Shown: positions 29,205 through 38,640 of the stretch, one piece after another
How the letters are laid out: every line of letters starts with the position of its first letter
Numbering within the stretch: the first letter of the stretch is position 1
Origin: Thraustochytrium sp. TN22
Taxonomy: Eukaryota > Sar > Bigyra > Thraustochytrida > Thraustochytriidae
Assembly: GCA_013306675.1 (NCBI GenBank)
Contig: JABLUY010000117.1
Location: 46,704-110,703 of the forward strand
Direction: 5' to 3'
DNA length: 64,000 nt
The notes under the pieces: model-generated
The model's input: only the letters and a program-made list of their open reading frames with translations
Databases searched by the model: none
What the model was told of the DNA's origin: nothing
Made by a program: the position numbers and the translations under genes

Positions 29205-31307
29205 TTACTCCACGGTGACGCTCTTGGCGAGGTTGCGGGGCGAGTCGATCTCGCAGCCACGGTAGTCAGCAATGTAGTAGGAAAGGAGCTGCAGGGGGAT
29301 GCAGGTGACGAGCGGGGAGAGCCACTCGGTGGTGGAAGGAACGACGATGACGTTCTCGGCGAGCTTGGCGAGGTCGGTGGCGCCCTCGGCGTCGGTGATG
29401 GCGAGGACGTTGCCGGAGCGGGCGACGACCTCCTGGATGTTGGAGCGCACCTTCTCGTAGTTGGCGTCGTGGTAGCGCTTGGGAGCGATGACGCAGACGG
29501 GCATCTGGTGGTCGATGAGGGAGATGGGGCCGTGCTTCATCTCGGCGGCCGGGTAGCCCTCAGCGTGGACGTAGGAGACCTCCTTGAGCTTGAGCGCGGA
29601 CTCGAGGGCGACTGGGAAGTTGAAGCCGCGGCCGAGGTAGAGGAAGTTCTTGGCGTAGCGCAGGGAGGCGGAGAGGCCCTTGAGCTCGGCGAGGGTGTCG
29701 GGCTTGAGGATCTCGGCAACCTTGTCCGGGATGTCCTGGAGCTCGCGAGAGTAGCGCAGACCCTCCTCGGCGGTGATGGTGCCGTTGCGCTGGCCGAGCA
29801 CAACGGCGAGCATGGAGAGGACGAGGACCTGGCCGGTGAAGGCCTTGGTGGAGGCGACACCAATCTCGGGGCCGACCTGGAGGTAAACGACGGCGTCGGT
29901 CTCGCGCGCGATGGAAGAGCCAACGACGTTGACGACGCCGAGGGTGAGGGCGCCGGCCTTGTTGGCGATGCGGATGGCCTCAAGGGTGTCGGCGGTCTCG
30001 CCGGACTGGGAGGTGACGATGACGACGTCGTCCTTGAAGAGGAGCGGGGAGCGGTAGCGGAACTCCGAGGCGTACTCGACCTCGACCGGGATGCGCGCCA
30101 TGCTCTCGAGCAGGTACTCGCCGACGAGGCCGGAGTGCCAGCTGGTGCCGCAGGCGCAGATGATGATGCGGCGCGCCTTGAGGATGCGCGGCATGACGTC
30201 GTCGAGCGAGGGCAGCTGGAGCATGCCGGTCTCCTCGTTGACGCGGCCGCGCAGGCACTCGCGCAGGACCTTGGGCTGCTCCATGATCTCCTTGAGCATG
30301 AAATGCTTGAAGCCGTTCTTCTGGATGGTCTCGAGCTTCATGGTGAGCTCCACGGAGCTGCGCTCGACGCGCGGCGTGGAGGAGGAGCGGCGGAAGAGCT
30401 TCTTCATGGACTGCGCGTGCGGCGTCATGGGGCGGCGGCCGAGCATGAAGTCGGTGCCGTCGCGGCAGTCGACCGCGACGGAGAGCGGGCCGGACCGCTT
30501 GGACTCCTCGGAGTTGCGCGAGGGGCTGGAGCTGACGGACTCCTCGGAGTCCGAGGTCGAGTCGGCGTAGTCCGAGAAGTGGGCCTCGGCCATGGACCCG
30601 ATCGAGTACGAGTAGTCGCCCGTGTGCGGGTTGCGCATGCAGGTGACGACGTCGTCCTCCTCCAGGTAGACGACCTTGTTGGCGATGCCGGCCACGGCCG
30701 TGGCGTCGGAGGCGAGCATGAGACCGTCCTCGCTCTGGCCCAGGATGAGCGGCGAGCCGCGGCGCGCGCCGACCAGCAGGTGCGGGTGGGCCTCGTCGAT
30801 GACGCAGACAGCCCAGGCGCCGTTGCACTCGGCGAGGGCCAGGCTCACGGCGGCCTCGAGCGGGAGCGAGGGGTCGACGATCTGCTGGTGGCGGATGAGG
30901 ACGGCCAGGATCTCGCTGTCCGTGTCGCTCACGAAGAAGTAGCCAAGCGCCGTCAGTTCATCCTTGAGCTGCTGGTAGTTCTCGATGATGCCATTGTGCA
31001 CGATGGCGATCTTGTTGTCGTTGGAGCAGTGCGGGTGCGAGTTGATGTCCGTGGGCGGGCCGTGCGTGGCCCAGCGCGTGTGGGCGACGGCGACGTGCGC
31101 GTCCTTGAAAGCCGGGCGGCCTGCCACGGCGCCCTCCAGGTTGATCACCTTGCCCTTCTTCTTCTCCACCTGCACACCGGCCTCGTGCGCATTAATGCAC
31201 GCCACACCGGCCGAGTCGTAGCCGCGGTACTCCATGCGGCGGAGCCCCTCCAGCGCCACCGGCACGGTCTGGCTGCCCACGAGCAGCGTCGCGATGATGC
31301 CGCACAT
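29205..31307 (-). CDS. GFAT: Glutamine-fructose-6-phosphate aminotransferase (isomerising)
   Basis: GFAT converts fructose-6-phosphate and glutamine to glucosamine-6-phosphate, the entry to UDP-GlcNAc, glycans and GPI anchors; it acts in the cytosol. The 700-aa product starts MCGIIA, so Cys2 becomes the N-terminal nucleophile of the glutaminase half. EYRGYDSAG, HTRWATHG and the HNGIIENY motif follow. A Ser-rich insert of about 50 residues (about 235-290) separates the halves, as in eukaryotic GFATs. The isomerase half has two SIS domains with CGTSWHSGLVGEYLLE and VTSQSGETADTLEA, and the protein ends in PRNLAKSVTVE, the family C-terminus. The start is fixed by Cys2. The adjacent GPI genes use the sugar made in this pathway, although clustering may be chance. 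Confidence 0.97.
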   Translation of the reverse strand: MCGIIATLLVGSQTVPVALEGLRRMEYRGYDSAGVACINAHEAGVQVEKKKGKVINLEGAVAGRPAFKDAHVAVAHTRWATHGPPTDINSHPHCSNDNKIAIVHNGIIENYQQLKDELTALGYFFVSDTDSEILAVLIRHQQIVDPSLPLEAAVSLALAECNGAWAVCVIDEAHPHLLVGARRGSPLILGQSEDGLMLASDATAVAGIANKVVYLEEDDVVTCMRNPHTGDYSYSIGSMAEAHFSDYADSTSDSEESVSSSPSRNSEESKRSGPLSVAVDCRDGTDFMLGRRPMTPHAQSMKKLFRRSSSTPRVERSSVELTMKLETIQKNGFKHFMLKEIMEQPKVLRECLRGRVNEETGMLQLPSLDDVMPRILKARRIIICACGTSWHSGLVGEYLLESMARIPVEVEYASEFRYRSPLLFKDDVVIVTSQSGETADTLEAIRIANKAGALTLGVVNVVGSSIARETDAVVYLQVGPEIGVASTKAFTGQVLVLSMLAVVLGQRNGTITAEEGLRYSRELQDIPDKVAEILKPDTLAELKGLSASLRYAKNFLYLGRGFNFPVALESALKLKEVSYVHAEGYPAAEMKHGPISLIDHQMPVCVIAPKRYHDANYEKVRSNIQEVVARSGNVLAITDAEGATDLAKLAENVIVVPSTTEWLSPLVTCIPLQLLSYYIADYRGCEIDSPRNLAKSVTVE

Positions 31308-31739
31308 CCTGCTTACTTGCTGCTTGCTTGCTTGCTCGCTTGCTCGCTCGCTTGCTTGCTCAGACGGAGGTGTCTGGCTAGCTCACAGCCTGTCCTGTCT
31401 GGCTGTCTAGGTGGTCCCAAACGAGGCTTGCGCCCGGTCGGGACGATCGAGGTTGGAGCACTGCTGCCTCTGCCTCTGCCTCCGCCCAGGCCTCTCCCCT
31501 CCCCTTCCTTTCCTCCGCCGCCGCTCCGCCTCGCGCTGGCCGCCACCGCGTGCGCGCGCGCGTCGCCGGGCGCAGCGCAGTGATTGGGTCGCGTGCGTGC
31601 CGGGGCGGGCTCGTGCTGATGCCTCTGCACGCGCCGCGCCAAGACTGCCTGCCGCACCTGCGAACTTCTTCAGCCTGCGCGTTTGCGCTCTGCTGCCGGC
31701 GCCCGCGCCCCGCGCGTCCGAGCCCGCGCAGCTGCCGAG

Positions 31740-31775
31740 ACGAGAAGAGACGAGACGAGACGAGACGAGACGAGC
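31740..31775 (+). repeat. GACGA pentanucleotide repeat
   Basis: About six GACGA units with one GAAGA variant. It lies in the GFAT upstream region. Confidence 0.85.
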
Positions 31776-32039
31776 GGCTGCGCGCGCGCGAGGGCCGTCG
31801 ATCGCCGCGCCGCGCGAGTCGCCGCTAGACTTTTGGCGGTTTGTTGTTTGTCTCGTCAGTCTGCCTGCCCGTGTGTCGAGGAGGCACCGCAGGAGCCGGG
31901 TGGACCGGCCGCGCCACGGCCACGAGGCCTCGGTCACGGCCTGCGGCGCCACGGGCAGCTCGCCTCACGGTCGTGAGGCCGTGGCCGTGGCCGGGGCGGC
32001 GGCACTGCCGGGCACTGCAGGCCTCGTCAGGGAAGCGAC

Positions 32040-32040
<1 letters not shown>

Positions 32041-32077
<37 letters not shown>

Positions 32078-32078
32078 C
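32041..32078 (+). repeat. CCTG tetranucleotide repeat
   Basis: About nine consecutive CCTG units. CCTG arrays are prone to expansion in other genomes. It is noncoding here. Confidence 0.9.
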
Positions 32079-35000
32079 GGATTGGTCGAAGAAAGCGTGA
32101 ATCAAGGGCTCGCGGCGAGCCGCTGCGCGCGCGGCCCGCGGCGTCCAGCCTCCCTGCGGCACGCAAACTGCCAGCCACGGGTTGCCGCAGCCGCCGCTCC
32201 CTGGCCGCCAGCGGAGCCGGCAGCCCGAGCCTGGCCGCGCGCCGCCAGCGCCGAGCAAGGAAGAAGTAGGAGGCCGCGCGCGCCCCTGCGGCGGCTGGCT
32301 CGCAGGAATCGCAGCTCAGCCTGAGCCAGGACAAGCACAGACGCGACGCACGGGACGCGGCTGCGCTGAGCGGCTGCCGCTCGCCGCTCGCCCTGCACCG
32401 TCGCTGCACGCACTGCAGCCGCACGCCGTGCCATGACCACGGCCCGTGGCCGGTGACGGCCGTGCCCTCACAGGCTAGGCTGGCCCGGTCCGAGCCCGAG
32501 TCGGGGGCTTCTTTCCGTCGGGTCGCCTTTCCCGTGCGTCTACGAGGTCCGTCGCAGCCCGTGCCGCCGACTCGACGAGCCTGGACGCGGCCGGCGGCTG
32601 CAGCAGCGCAGCGGCGGCTGGGGAGCGGAGCGGAGCCGAGCGAACCGGAGCGGATGAGAGAGAGTCCAAGGGTTATTTGAGAGAGAGAGAGAGTTGGCGT
32701 CGCTGCAATCCGCTGGCCGCCCAGCAGCCACGTCCCGCCAACCAACTACTTGAAACCTTGAAAGCCATCCCTGGTGGCTGCCACCACACACGCACACGCA
32801 CACGCACGCCTGGTGGTGGACGCTCACGCATTGCCACGCAAGCCAGTCAGTCACAAGCTTGCAACTCGAAGGCAAACTTGAACAAGCCACCTGAGCAGGC
32901 GCCTCCTTGACGGAGCCAACCAAGGTCGCCTGGGCGGAACTCTTCATCTTCACGCGCCAGCGGTCGCGCATCCGCCAGCGCGGCGCGCGCCGGAACTTGA
33001 AGCCGGCAGCGGCCAGCCCGCCCTACGGCCAGCTGCCACCGCTGCCGCCGCGGAGACTGACTGAAAGTGAGGCAGTGCCCGGATGATGATCGACGCACGC
33101 AACCGGCCACACACTGCACACCACCACGCACGCACGCGGCACGACTCGCCGGGCTGCCTGGCCGGCGCAAGTTGAGGGAAGAAGCTAGCTAGTAGTGGGA
33201 AGGCGTGGGGAGCGAGTGGCGGCGGGCGCGCCGTGACGGGAGAAGTGTCCAGGTCAGGCGGGCTGGGAGGGACTTGAGGCAATGGCGCTGTCAGACCAGT
33301 CAAGCCAACTTGAAGGCGGACTCGAACTCCGAGGCACTGCCGGCCCGTGCCGGGGAGAGCAAGCCAGGCTCCCGTAGTCAGCGCCGTTGCGGCGCCACTT
33401 GTGGCCGCCGCGTGGCGTGGCATCACGCGCCGGGAGCCCTTGTCATCACGGGCAGGGGAGGAAATGAGAGGCGCTGCGAAATCGTCATGGCCAACCAACC
33501 TGAGGAGGGGCTGCCTGGCAGATTTCCGCATGGCGACCGCGTCTCACGCTCCTACGACTCCAAATGCAGCAAAAGCGAGGTCGTCTTGCCAGTGGGGCGC
33601 CAACTTGAAGCGCCGCGGCCGCGCCGTGACCACATCATGTGCTTCCCCACAGGTCGCGCCAGCGCCTTCAGCACAAGCACCCGCAGCGCAGGTCCGGCCG
33701 GTCTCGCCCGCCTGGTTGGTCGACGAGTCAGTGGTGTGACGGAGCGCCTGCCGAGTACTACGCCCCCAGCCGCCAGCCGCCGCTGCAGGGCTCCGCCGCA
33801 CCTTGCACCGCGCCGCCAGGCGAGCAACCAAGCGAGCTCCGTCGCTCCGCGGCGCAAGCCTGCCTTCTCCGGCCGGTGGCGGCCGATCACTTGTCCCTTC
33901 CAGGTAGGCTCAGCGTTGCAAGCCAGGCCCCGCTGAAGCCGCTTCGGCGCGCGGCACGCGGCACGCGCTCGCAATCATGGAGACCCCGGCCGCTCGGCTC
34001 GCCGCCGAGCGGCCCGAGGCCCAACCAGGGCGCGAGCAAGCAACAGTCTAGCCTAGAAAAGGCCATGGCATGCGCACAAATTTGATTCTCCTGGCGGCAG
34101 CTGGCGGGCTGCGCCGAGCGTCCTGGCGTCAGTCAGAGAAGCCTGGCTTCTCTCTCTCTCTGACTCTGAGCCAGGCTGCACTGGCGCTCACCAGCCTCCT
34201 CCAATGACTTCCGTTACCATCACCACGACCACCACCGCCACCCGGGCTGCCTGCCGTCCGGGCCCAGACGAATGGTCGCTGGGTGGCAGCAAGCTCGATT
34301 CCTCGAATGACTTCGAAGCGAGCACAAGCACGAGGTCGCACGGCACACAACTTGACTCAAGGCGAGCTTGTGGTACGGGCCGCGAGCCACGCACGGCGCT
34401 CGTGCGAGGCCATCCAGCGGCGCGCGCCTGATTTTGCTAGGGCCGGCCGCGATCGAGAGCCGTGAAGTCCCCTCGTCAAGTCGCCATCAAGGCCGCCCAA
34501 CGCACTGCACGGGCCGCGCTGTTCTGATCTCGATCAAGGCGCGCGTCGGACTCCTGCAATCTCGCCTTGCCCCCTTGCCATGCCTTGCCTTGCGGTCGCT
34601 TGCTCCAATGCCGCCCGGCCCACTCCCCCGTGAGAATCGATCACGATCACGGCGGCCGCCGCCGTGCCGCGGTCCGGGCCGCGCTCGACCACCCGCCCGC
34701 AGCGGCCGTAAGGCCCAGGCCGCCCGCACCCGCAGCGCGCGGCGCAGCGAACTGGCCGCGGCCGTCAGCGGCCCGCCTGTCGACTACGGACCGCGAGATT
34801 GTGGTGAGGCGAGCATGTCGAGCCGAGCCGTGCCCGCGTGCCCCAGAGTCGAGCGCGTCGGGCAAGTCGCTGGAGGCCGGGTACGCGGCGAGCGCCAGTG
34901 CCAGCATCCCCAGCGCCAGCGCAGCGCTCACCGCTCACTGCACTGGCAGGTTGGCGAGTCGTTCGAGGCGGGCGCAGCCTCCCGCTAAAGAGGCGGCGAG

Positions 35001-35459
35001 GTCGCCGAGGCTACGTACTTGCTTGGTCATCGTGTGGCATGTGAGTCGATGAACGAAGAAGTAGGCCTGGAGGCTACACGCTGGCAAAGACAAGCGCCGA
35101 GGAAGACGCGCGCAGCAACCACGTTCAGGCTGCGCGACGAGATGTGCCGGCTCGCGCGAGGGTCCTCCAATCGCGTCGCGATGCAAGCCGGCGGAGGCAT
35201 ACGTAGGAAGACTTACTTGCACGACGAGCAGCGAGCACCGGGTAAACGCGCGTACGGGTCCGTTCAAGCTGCGCGACGAACGAAACGAATCGAGGCGAGG
35301 CGAGGCGAATCAAGGCGCCGGCTCGCGCCATTTTGCGTCATGCCGACACGCATTTCGACCACGGCTCGCGCCGCATGCATGTGCGTCGATGATCAACGGG
35401 AAGTGAAAATGATGCATGGCAAACAATGTACAACGGTGCATTGGCAGAGGCAAGTTCGA

Positions 35460-36309
35460 TCAGGCCTGGTCGCCCGGCTCGGGCTTGACGGAGCCAGATG
35501 CGCCAGCGCCGGCCCCCGGCGCGGGCGTCGGCATACCTCCGAGGCCAGGCGGCCCGCCCGTCTTGGGGTGGTTGATGATCACCTCCGCCAAAAAGTCGAA
35601 GATGTCCGTATGCTGCAGCACGTGCAGAATGTCTTCCTGTGCTCGACACACCGTGCGTCGCAAATGTCAGTCTACGATGAGCCAAGAGCCAGCCGAGCCG
35701 GCTACACGAGGTCAGCACGCCGAGCAAGAGTTCAAGGGCCGCACGTCGGCCTCCCAGCCAGGCAGCCAGGCAGCCAGGCAGCCAGGCAGCCAGGCGACTG
35801 GCCGGCCGGCCCTGGCCGGCCGGCCGGCTTCGAGCCGCACACCGAAACCTGGCCATCCATCCATATATCCATGCCGCCTTCCCTCTCTCAAAATACAAGT
35901 CGCGACTCCTTGCAATCTCTCGATGTCACCTTTCCCTTTCCTCCCCACTCTCGCCTTTCCTCCCCACTCCTTTCCAGCCCTCACGTACCTTCTCGAGGCC
36001 ATTGCGCTTGTGGAACTCTGAGAACGCAAAGGCGCGAATGGTGAGCTCGAGGATGAAGAGCTCAGACGCCTTGGCAAAGAGGATGGGCGCCTCGGCACTG
36101 ATCATGCGCACGTCCTCGTCAGACTTCATGATGCGCTTGATGCGCGCGAGCGGCAGGTCGTTGTGGTGCTTGAACTCCTGCTTCGACCCTGCGCCCAGCG
36201 CCTCCATCTCGTTCTGCTGCGACTTCCACAGCTCGTCCAGCTTGCCCACCATGTCGGCGAACTCCTGCGTCCGCGCCATGGGATGGTTGATGCTCATGTT
36301 GTAGTTCAT
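35460..36309 (-). CDS. NFYC: NF-YC / HAP5 CCAAT-binding factor subunit, two exons
   Basis: NF-YC pairs with NF-YB through a histone fold and, with NF-YA, binds CCAAT boxes in the nucleus. Exon 1 (35989-36309, 107 codons) carries the fold: [20 protein letters not shown], then [21 protein letters not shown]. It ends at a GTACGT donor. Exon 2 (35460-35636) resumes in phase 0 after ACAG with [20 protein letters not shown], completing the last helices, followed by a short Pro/Gly/Ala tail. The product is 165 aa, short for the family because it lacks a long Gln-rich activation tail. The 352-nt intron is the longest supported in the window. The gene is divergent from the TPR-Aha1 gene. Confidence 0.93.
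35637..35988 (-). other. 352-nt intron of NF-YC
   Basis: On the minus strand it runs from GTACGT at 35988 to ACAG ending at 35637. It contains a GGCAGCCA-type repeat (35752-35800) followed by CCGG-rich palindromic sequence (35801-35826). The splice restores the histone fold exactly, so it is well supported. Confidence 0.88.
35752..35826 (+). repeat. CAGCCAGG repeat and CCGGCC palindrome inside the NF-YC intron
   Basis: About five copies of an 8-bp unit (GGCAGCCA) are followed by GGCCGGCC-type inverted sequence able to fold on itself. It lies wholly in the intron. Confidence 0.8.
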
Positions 36310-36929
36310 CCTGCCCAGCTGGCCGCTCGCCGCCGCCCCTCCTTCCGCTCGCTCGCGCCCTCGCCCCTCGCCCTCGCCCGCGCCTGCGCCCGCCCGCGCT
36401 GCGCTGGCTGCGCTGGCAACCGACGCTCGCCGATGCTGGTCGTGTCCCCGCGAGAGCAGGTCTGCCGGCCGCCCAGCCGCGCAGCCTGCAGCGTCCGCCG
36501 GGAGAGCGCGCCGTCGCCGCCTGCCGAGCCGCGCGCCGCCGCCGCCGAGCCACCGCGTCCGCGTCCGCTCCGCGTCTGCCGCGCCGCGCCGCGCCGCGCC
36601 GCGCCGCGCCCTCGGCCGGCTCGAGCTCGCTGCTCTTCCTTCCTTCCAGCCAGCCAGTCGCCGCGTTGCGTTGCGCAGGTTCCAGCGGTGCCAAGGTGCG
36701 CGCGGCGGCGGGCGGGCCCGGGCCCGTGCGCGGCGCGCGGCCGCCCGGCTCCCCCGCTCGCTTCGCGAAGGCCGGCGGCGAGGTCTACGAGTCCGAGCCT
36801 GGCGTCGAGGCGAGGTCTCGCCGCGCAGAACCCGATCGCGGTGGACCGTCGGGCCGGTGCGCGTGTGCGCGTGTGCGCTGCTTGTGCGCGTGCGGCTCAG
36901 CCTGGATCGCTGGAGCGAGCGAGGGCGAC
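36310..36929. promoter_or_regulatory. Divergent promoter interval NF-YC / TPR-Aha1
   Basis: 620 bp between two start codons, very GC-rich, with a CGCGC run near 36585-36605. There is no minus-strand ATG in it and only one + strand ATG (36432), consistent with leaders cleared of upstream starts on both sides. Confidence 0.5.
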
Positions 36930-38210
36930 ATGGCGTCGGTGAACTCGTCGGCGGCGGCCTTCTACGCGAGCAACCAGCACAACGACGTGCTGAGCGCGAC
37001 GCCCGACTCGACCGAGGCGCGCGAGCGGCTGGTGGAGGAGCTGAAGAGACGCGGCAACGCGGCGTTCTCGGCCAAGTCGCTGCCCGAGGCCGAGGTGCTG
37101 TACAGCAAGGCCATCGAGCATGACAGCGAGACGCCCGCGCTCTTCGGCAACCGCTCCATGGCGCGCCTCATGATGGGCCGCTTCGACGAGGCGCTCGCCG
37201 ATGCCGAGGCCGCCATCGATCTGGACCAGTCGTGGGCCAAGGCCTGGTTCCGCGCTGGCAAGGCCGAGGTCGGCCTCGACAAGCTCGACGCTGCGCAGAA
37301 GCGCTTCGAAAAGGTGCTCGAGCTGGAGCCCGGCAACAAGGCCGCCCAGCAGGAGATTGACGCCATGCCGCAGCGCCGCATCAAGCTTGAGGAGCGCCGC
37401 AAGCTCGAGGCCGCGCGCGCCGAGGAGGCCGCGCAGCGCGCCGCCGAGCTCGCCAAGGACTCGCTCGTCAGCAAGCGCATCGTCAGCGTCGACGACAAGA
37501 AGGACACCTCTGCCAGCGCCTCCAAGAAGAAGACTGGCGACGAGGAGATCGACCTGAGCATGCGCGGCTACCGCACGCTGCCGGACGGCCGCAAGACCAC
37601 TTTTTTCAACCGCGAGCTCACCGAGGAGGAGAAGGAACTCCTCAAGGACAACAAGCCCAAGCAGGTCGCCGCGGACGACGACATCCGCGCCAAGGAGCAG
37701 GAGCTTGCCAGCAAGGGCGCGTCCGCCTGGAACCACGGCGGTACCTTTGAGGAGCGCCCCATGTCCAAGTGGGCCCAGCCCAAGCTCAAGGAGTACCTCG
37801 TTGGGCTCTCCTGCCCCGTGCAGCTCGTCGATAGCGACGGCGACGCCGACGCGGAGCGTATCAAGGTCACCGAGCTCAAGGCCGTGGAGGGCGACGCTTC
37901 CATCATGTTCTCGCGTGGCAAGAAGCGCCACATCTTTGACTACAGCATCGACGTGCAGTGGCAGGTCAGCTCCGCCGGCAACCTCATCACCGGCACCATC
38001 TTTCTCCCGGACGTCTCTGCGGACGAAGTCTCGGGCGACCCCAGTGATGGCGTCGTCGAGGCTGAGCTGCGCTGGGCCAACCGCGATAAGGCCGGCCCCA
38101 ACATGGAAGCCATCGCCAAGGCCGTGATGGACTCCTCCTCGTCCGGCCTCCTTGGCGCCATCAACGTAGCCATCAACAAGTGGGCGACCGAGTTCCGCGC
38201 CATCCAATAG
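36930..38210 (+). CDS. TPR co-chaperone fused to an Aha1-type Hsp90 activator domain
   Basis: The 426-aa protein has three TPRs at about residues 33-140 ([20 protein letters not shown], then [22 protein letters not shown] and [20 protein letters not shown]). The five positions of the dicarboxylate clamp that grips the Hsp70/Hsp90 EEVD tail are present (K and N of the first helix, N, then K and R of the third repeat). After a charged helical linker, residues about 260-426 match the Aha1 N-domain: [47 protein letters not shown] and [11 protein letters not shown]. Aha1 stimulates the Hsp90 ATPase by binding its middle domain. Carrying both contacts in one chain suggests a bivalent Hsp90 regulator; that is inference. 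Start: ACATGG context. Confidence 0.9.
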   Translation: MASVNSSAAAFYASNQHNDVLSATPDSTEARERLVEELKRRGNAAFSAKSLPEAEVLYSKAIEHDSETPALFGNRSMARLMMGRFDEALADAEAAIDLDQSWAKAWFRAGKAEVGLDKLDAAQKRFEKVLELEPGNKAAQQEIDAMPQRRIKLEERRKLEAARAEEAAQRAAELAKDSLVSKRIVSVDDKKDTSASASKKKTGDEEIDLSMRGYRTLPDGRKTTFFNRELTEEEKELLKDNKPKQVAADDDIRAKEQELASKGASAWNHGGTFEERPMSKWAQPKLKEYLVGLSCPVQLVDSDGDADAERIKVTELKAVEGDASIMFSRGKKRHIFDYSIDVQWQVSSAGNLITGTIFLPDVSADEVSGDPSDGVVEAELRWANRDKAGPNMEAIAKAVMDSSSSGLLGAINVAINKWATEFRAIQ

Positions 38211-38640
38211 CCAAGCGAGGGGACTCGTTGCGCCTGCGCCTGCCATTGCCCATTTCCATTGACCCTTTGTTACGCTTGTGGTGCGCCGCCGCCTCCGCTG
38301 CTGCTGCTTCCGCCGCCCCTGCGCATGGCGACGCATAAACAAATCGACAAGCTGATTTCATACCTACCATGCTATGGTACGTACTTTGTCCTTGTTGCGT
38401 GCCGTGCTTTCCGAATGCGAAAAGGCCGTGGCAAGGAAGTTGCGGCTCTCCGCGCCGTGCATCACCGCGTTGGGGTTTGCCCTCCATCACAGAAAGCCGC
38501 GCTTGCTTCTTCTACGTAGACCGTGCCACTTCAAGCTTCTTACAACCACACACAAAAAAGAAGGGGCTGGGGCATCTTGTCCTCGTCCACGTCGGCGTCT
38601 TGCCCACGTCGCCATCGCCATCGTCATCGTTGACCGTTCG
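38211..38640. other. Convergent 3' interval TPR-Aha1 / OSCA
   Basis: 430 bp with lower GC. I see no gene or clear repeat. Short ORFs lack any recognisable product. Confidence 0.55.

Larger units (their letters stand above)
31308..35459. other. 4.2 kb gene-free interval between GFAT and NF-YC
   Basis: This is the longest interval without a supported gene. Near GFAT there are CTTG repeats (31314-31360), a GACGA array (31740-31775) and a CCTG array (32041-32078). A GA run is at 32680-32694. CAACTTGAAG occurs exactly at 33306-33315 and 33601-33610, with close variants near 32752, 32874 and 32994. ORFs of 200-340 codons are present in several frames but overlap on both strands, have no ATG with coding context and contain low-complexity Arg/Ala/Pro. 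I cannot exclude a rapidly evolving multi-exon gene. Confidence 0.5.

Noticed and set aside
29537-30828. Secondary frames inside GFAT
   Set aside because: They are shadow frames. The main frame has the catalytic N-terminus, both SIS domains and the C-terminal motif.
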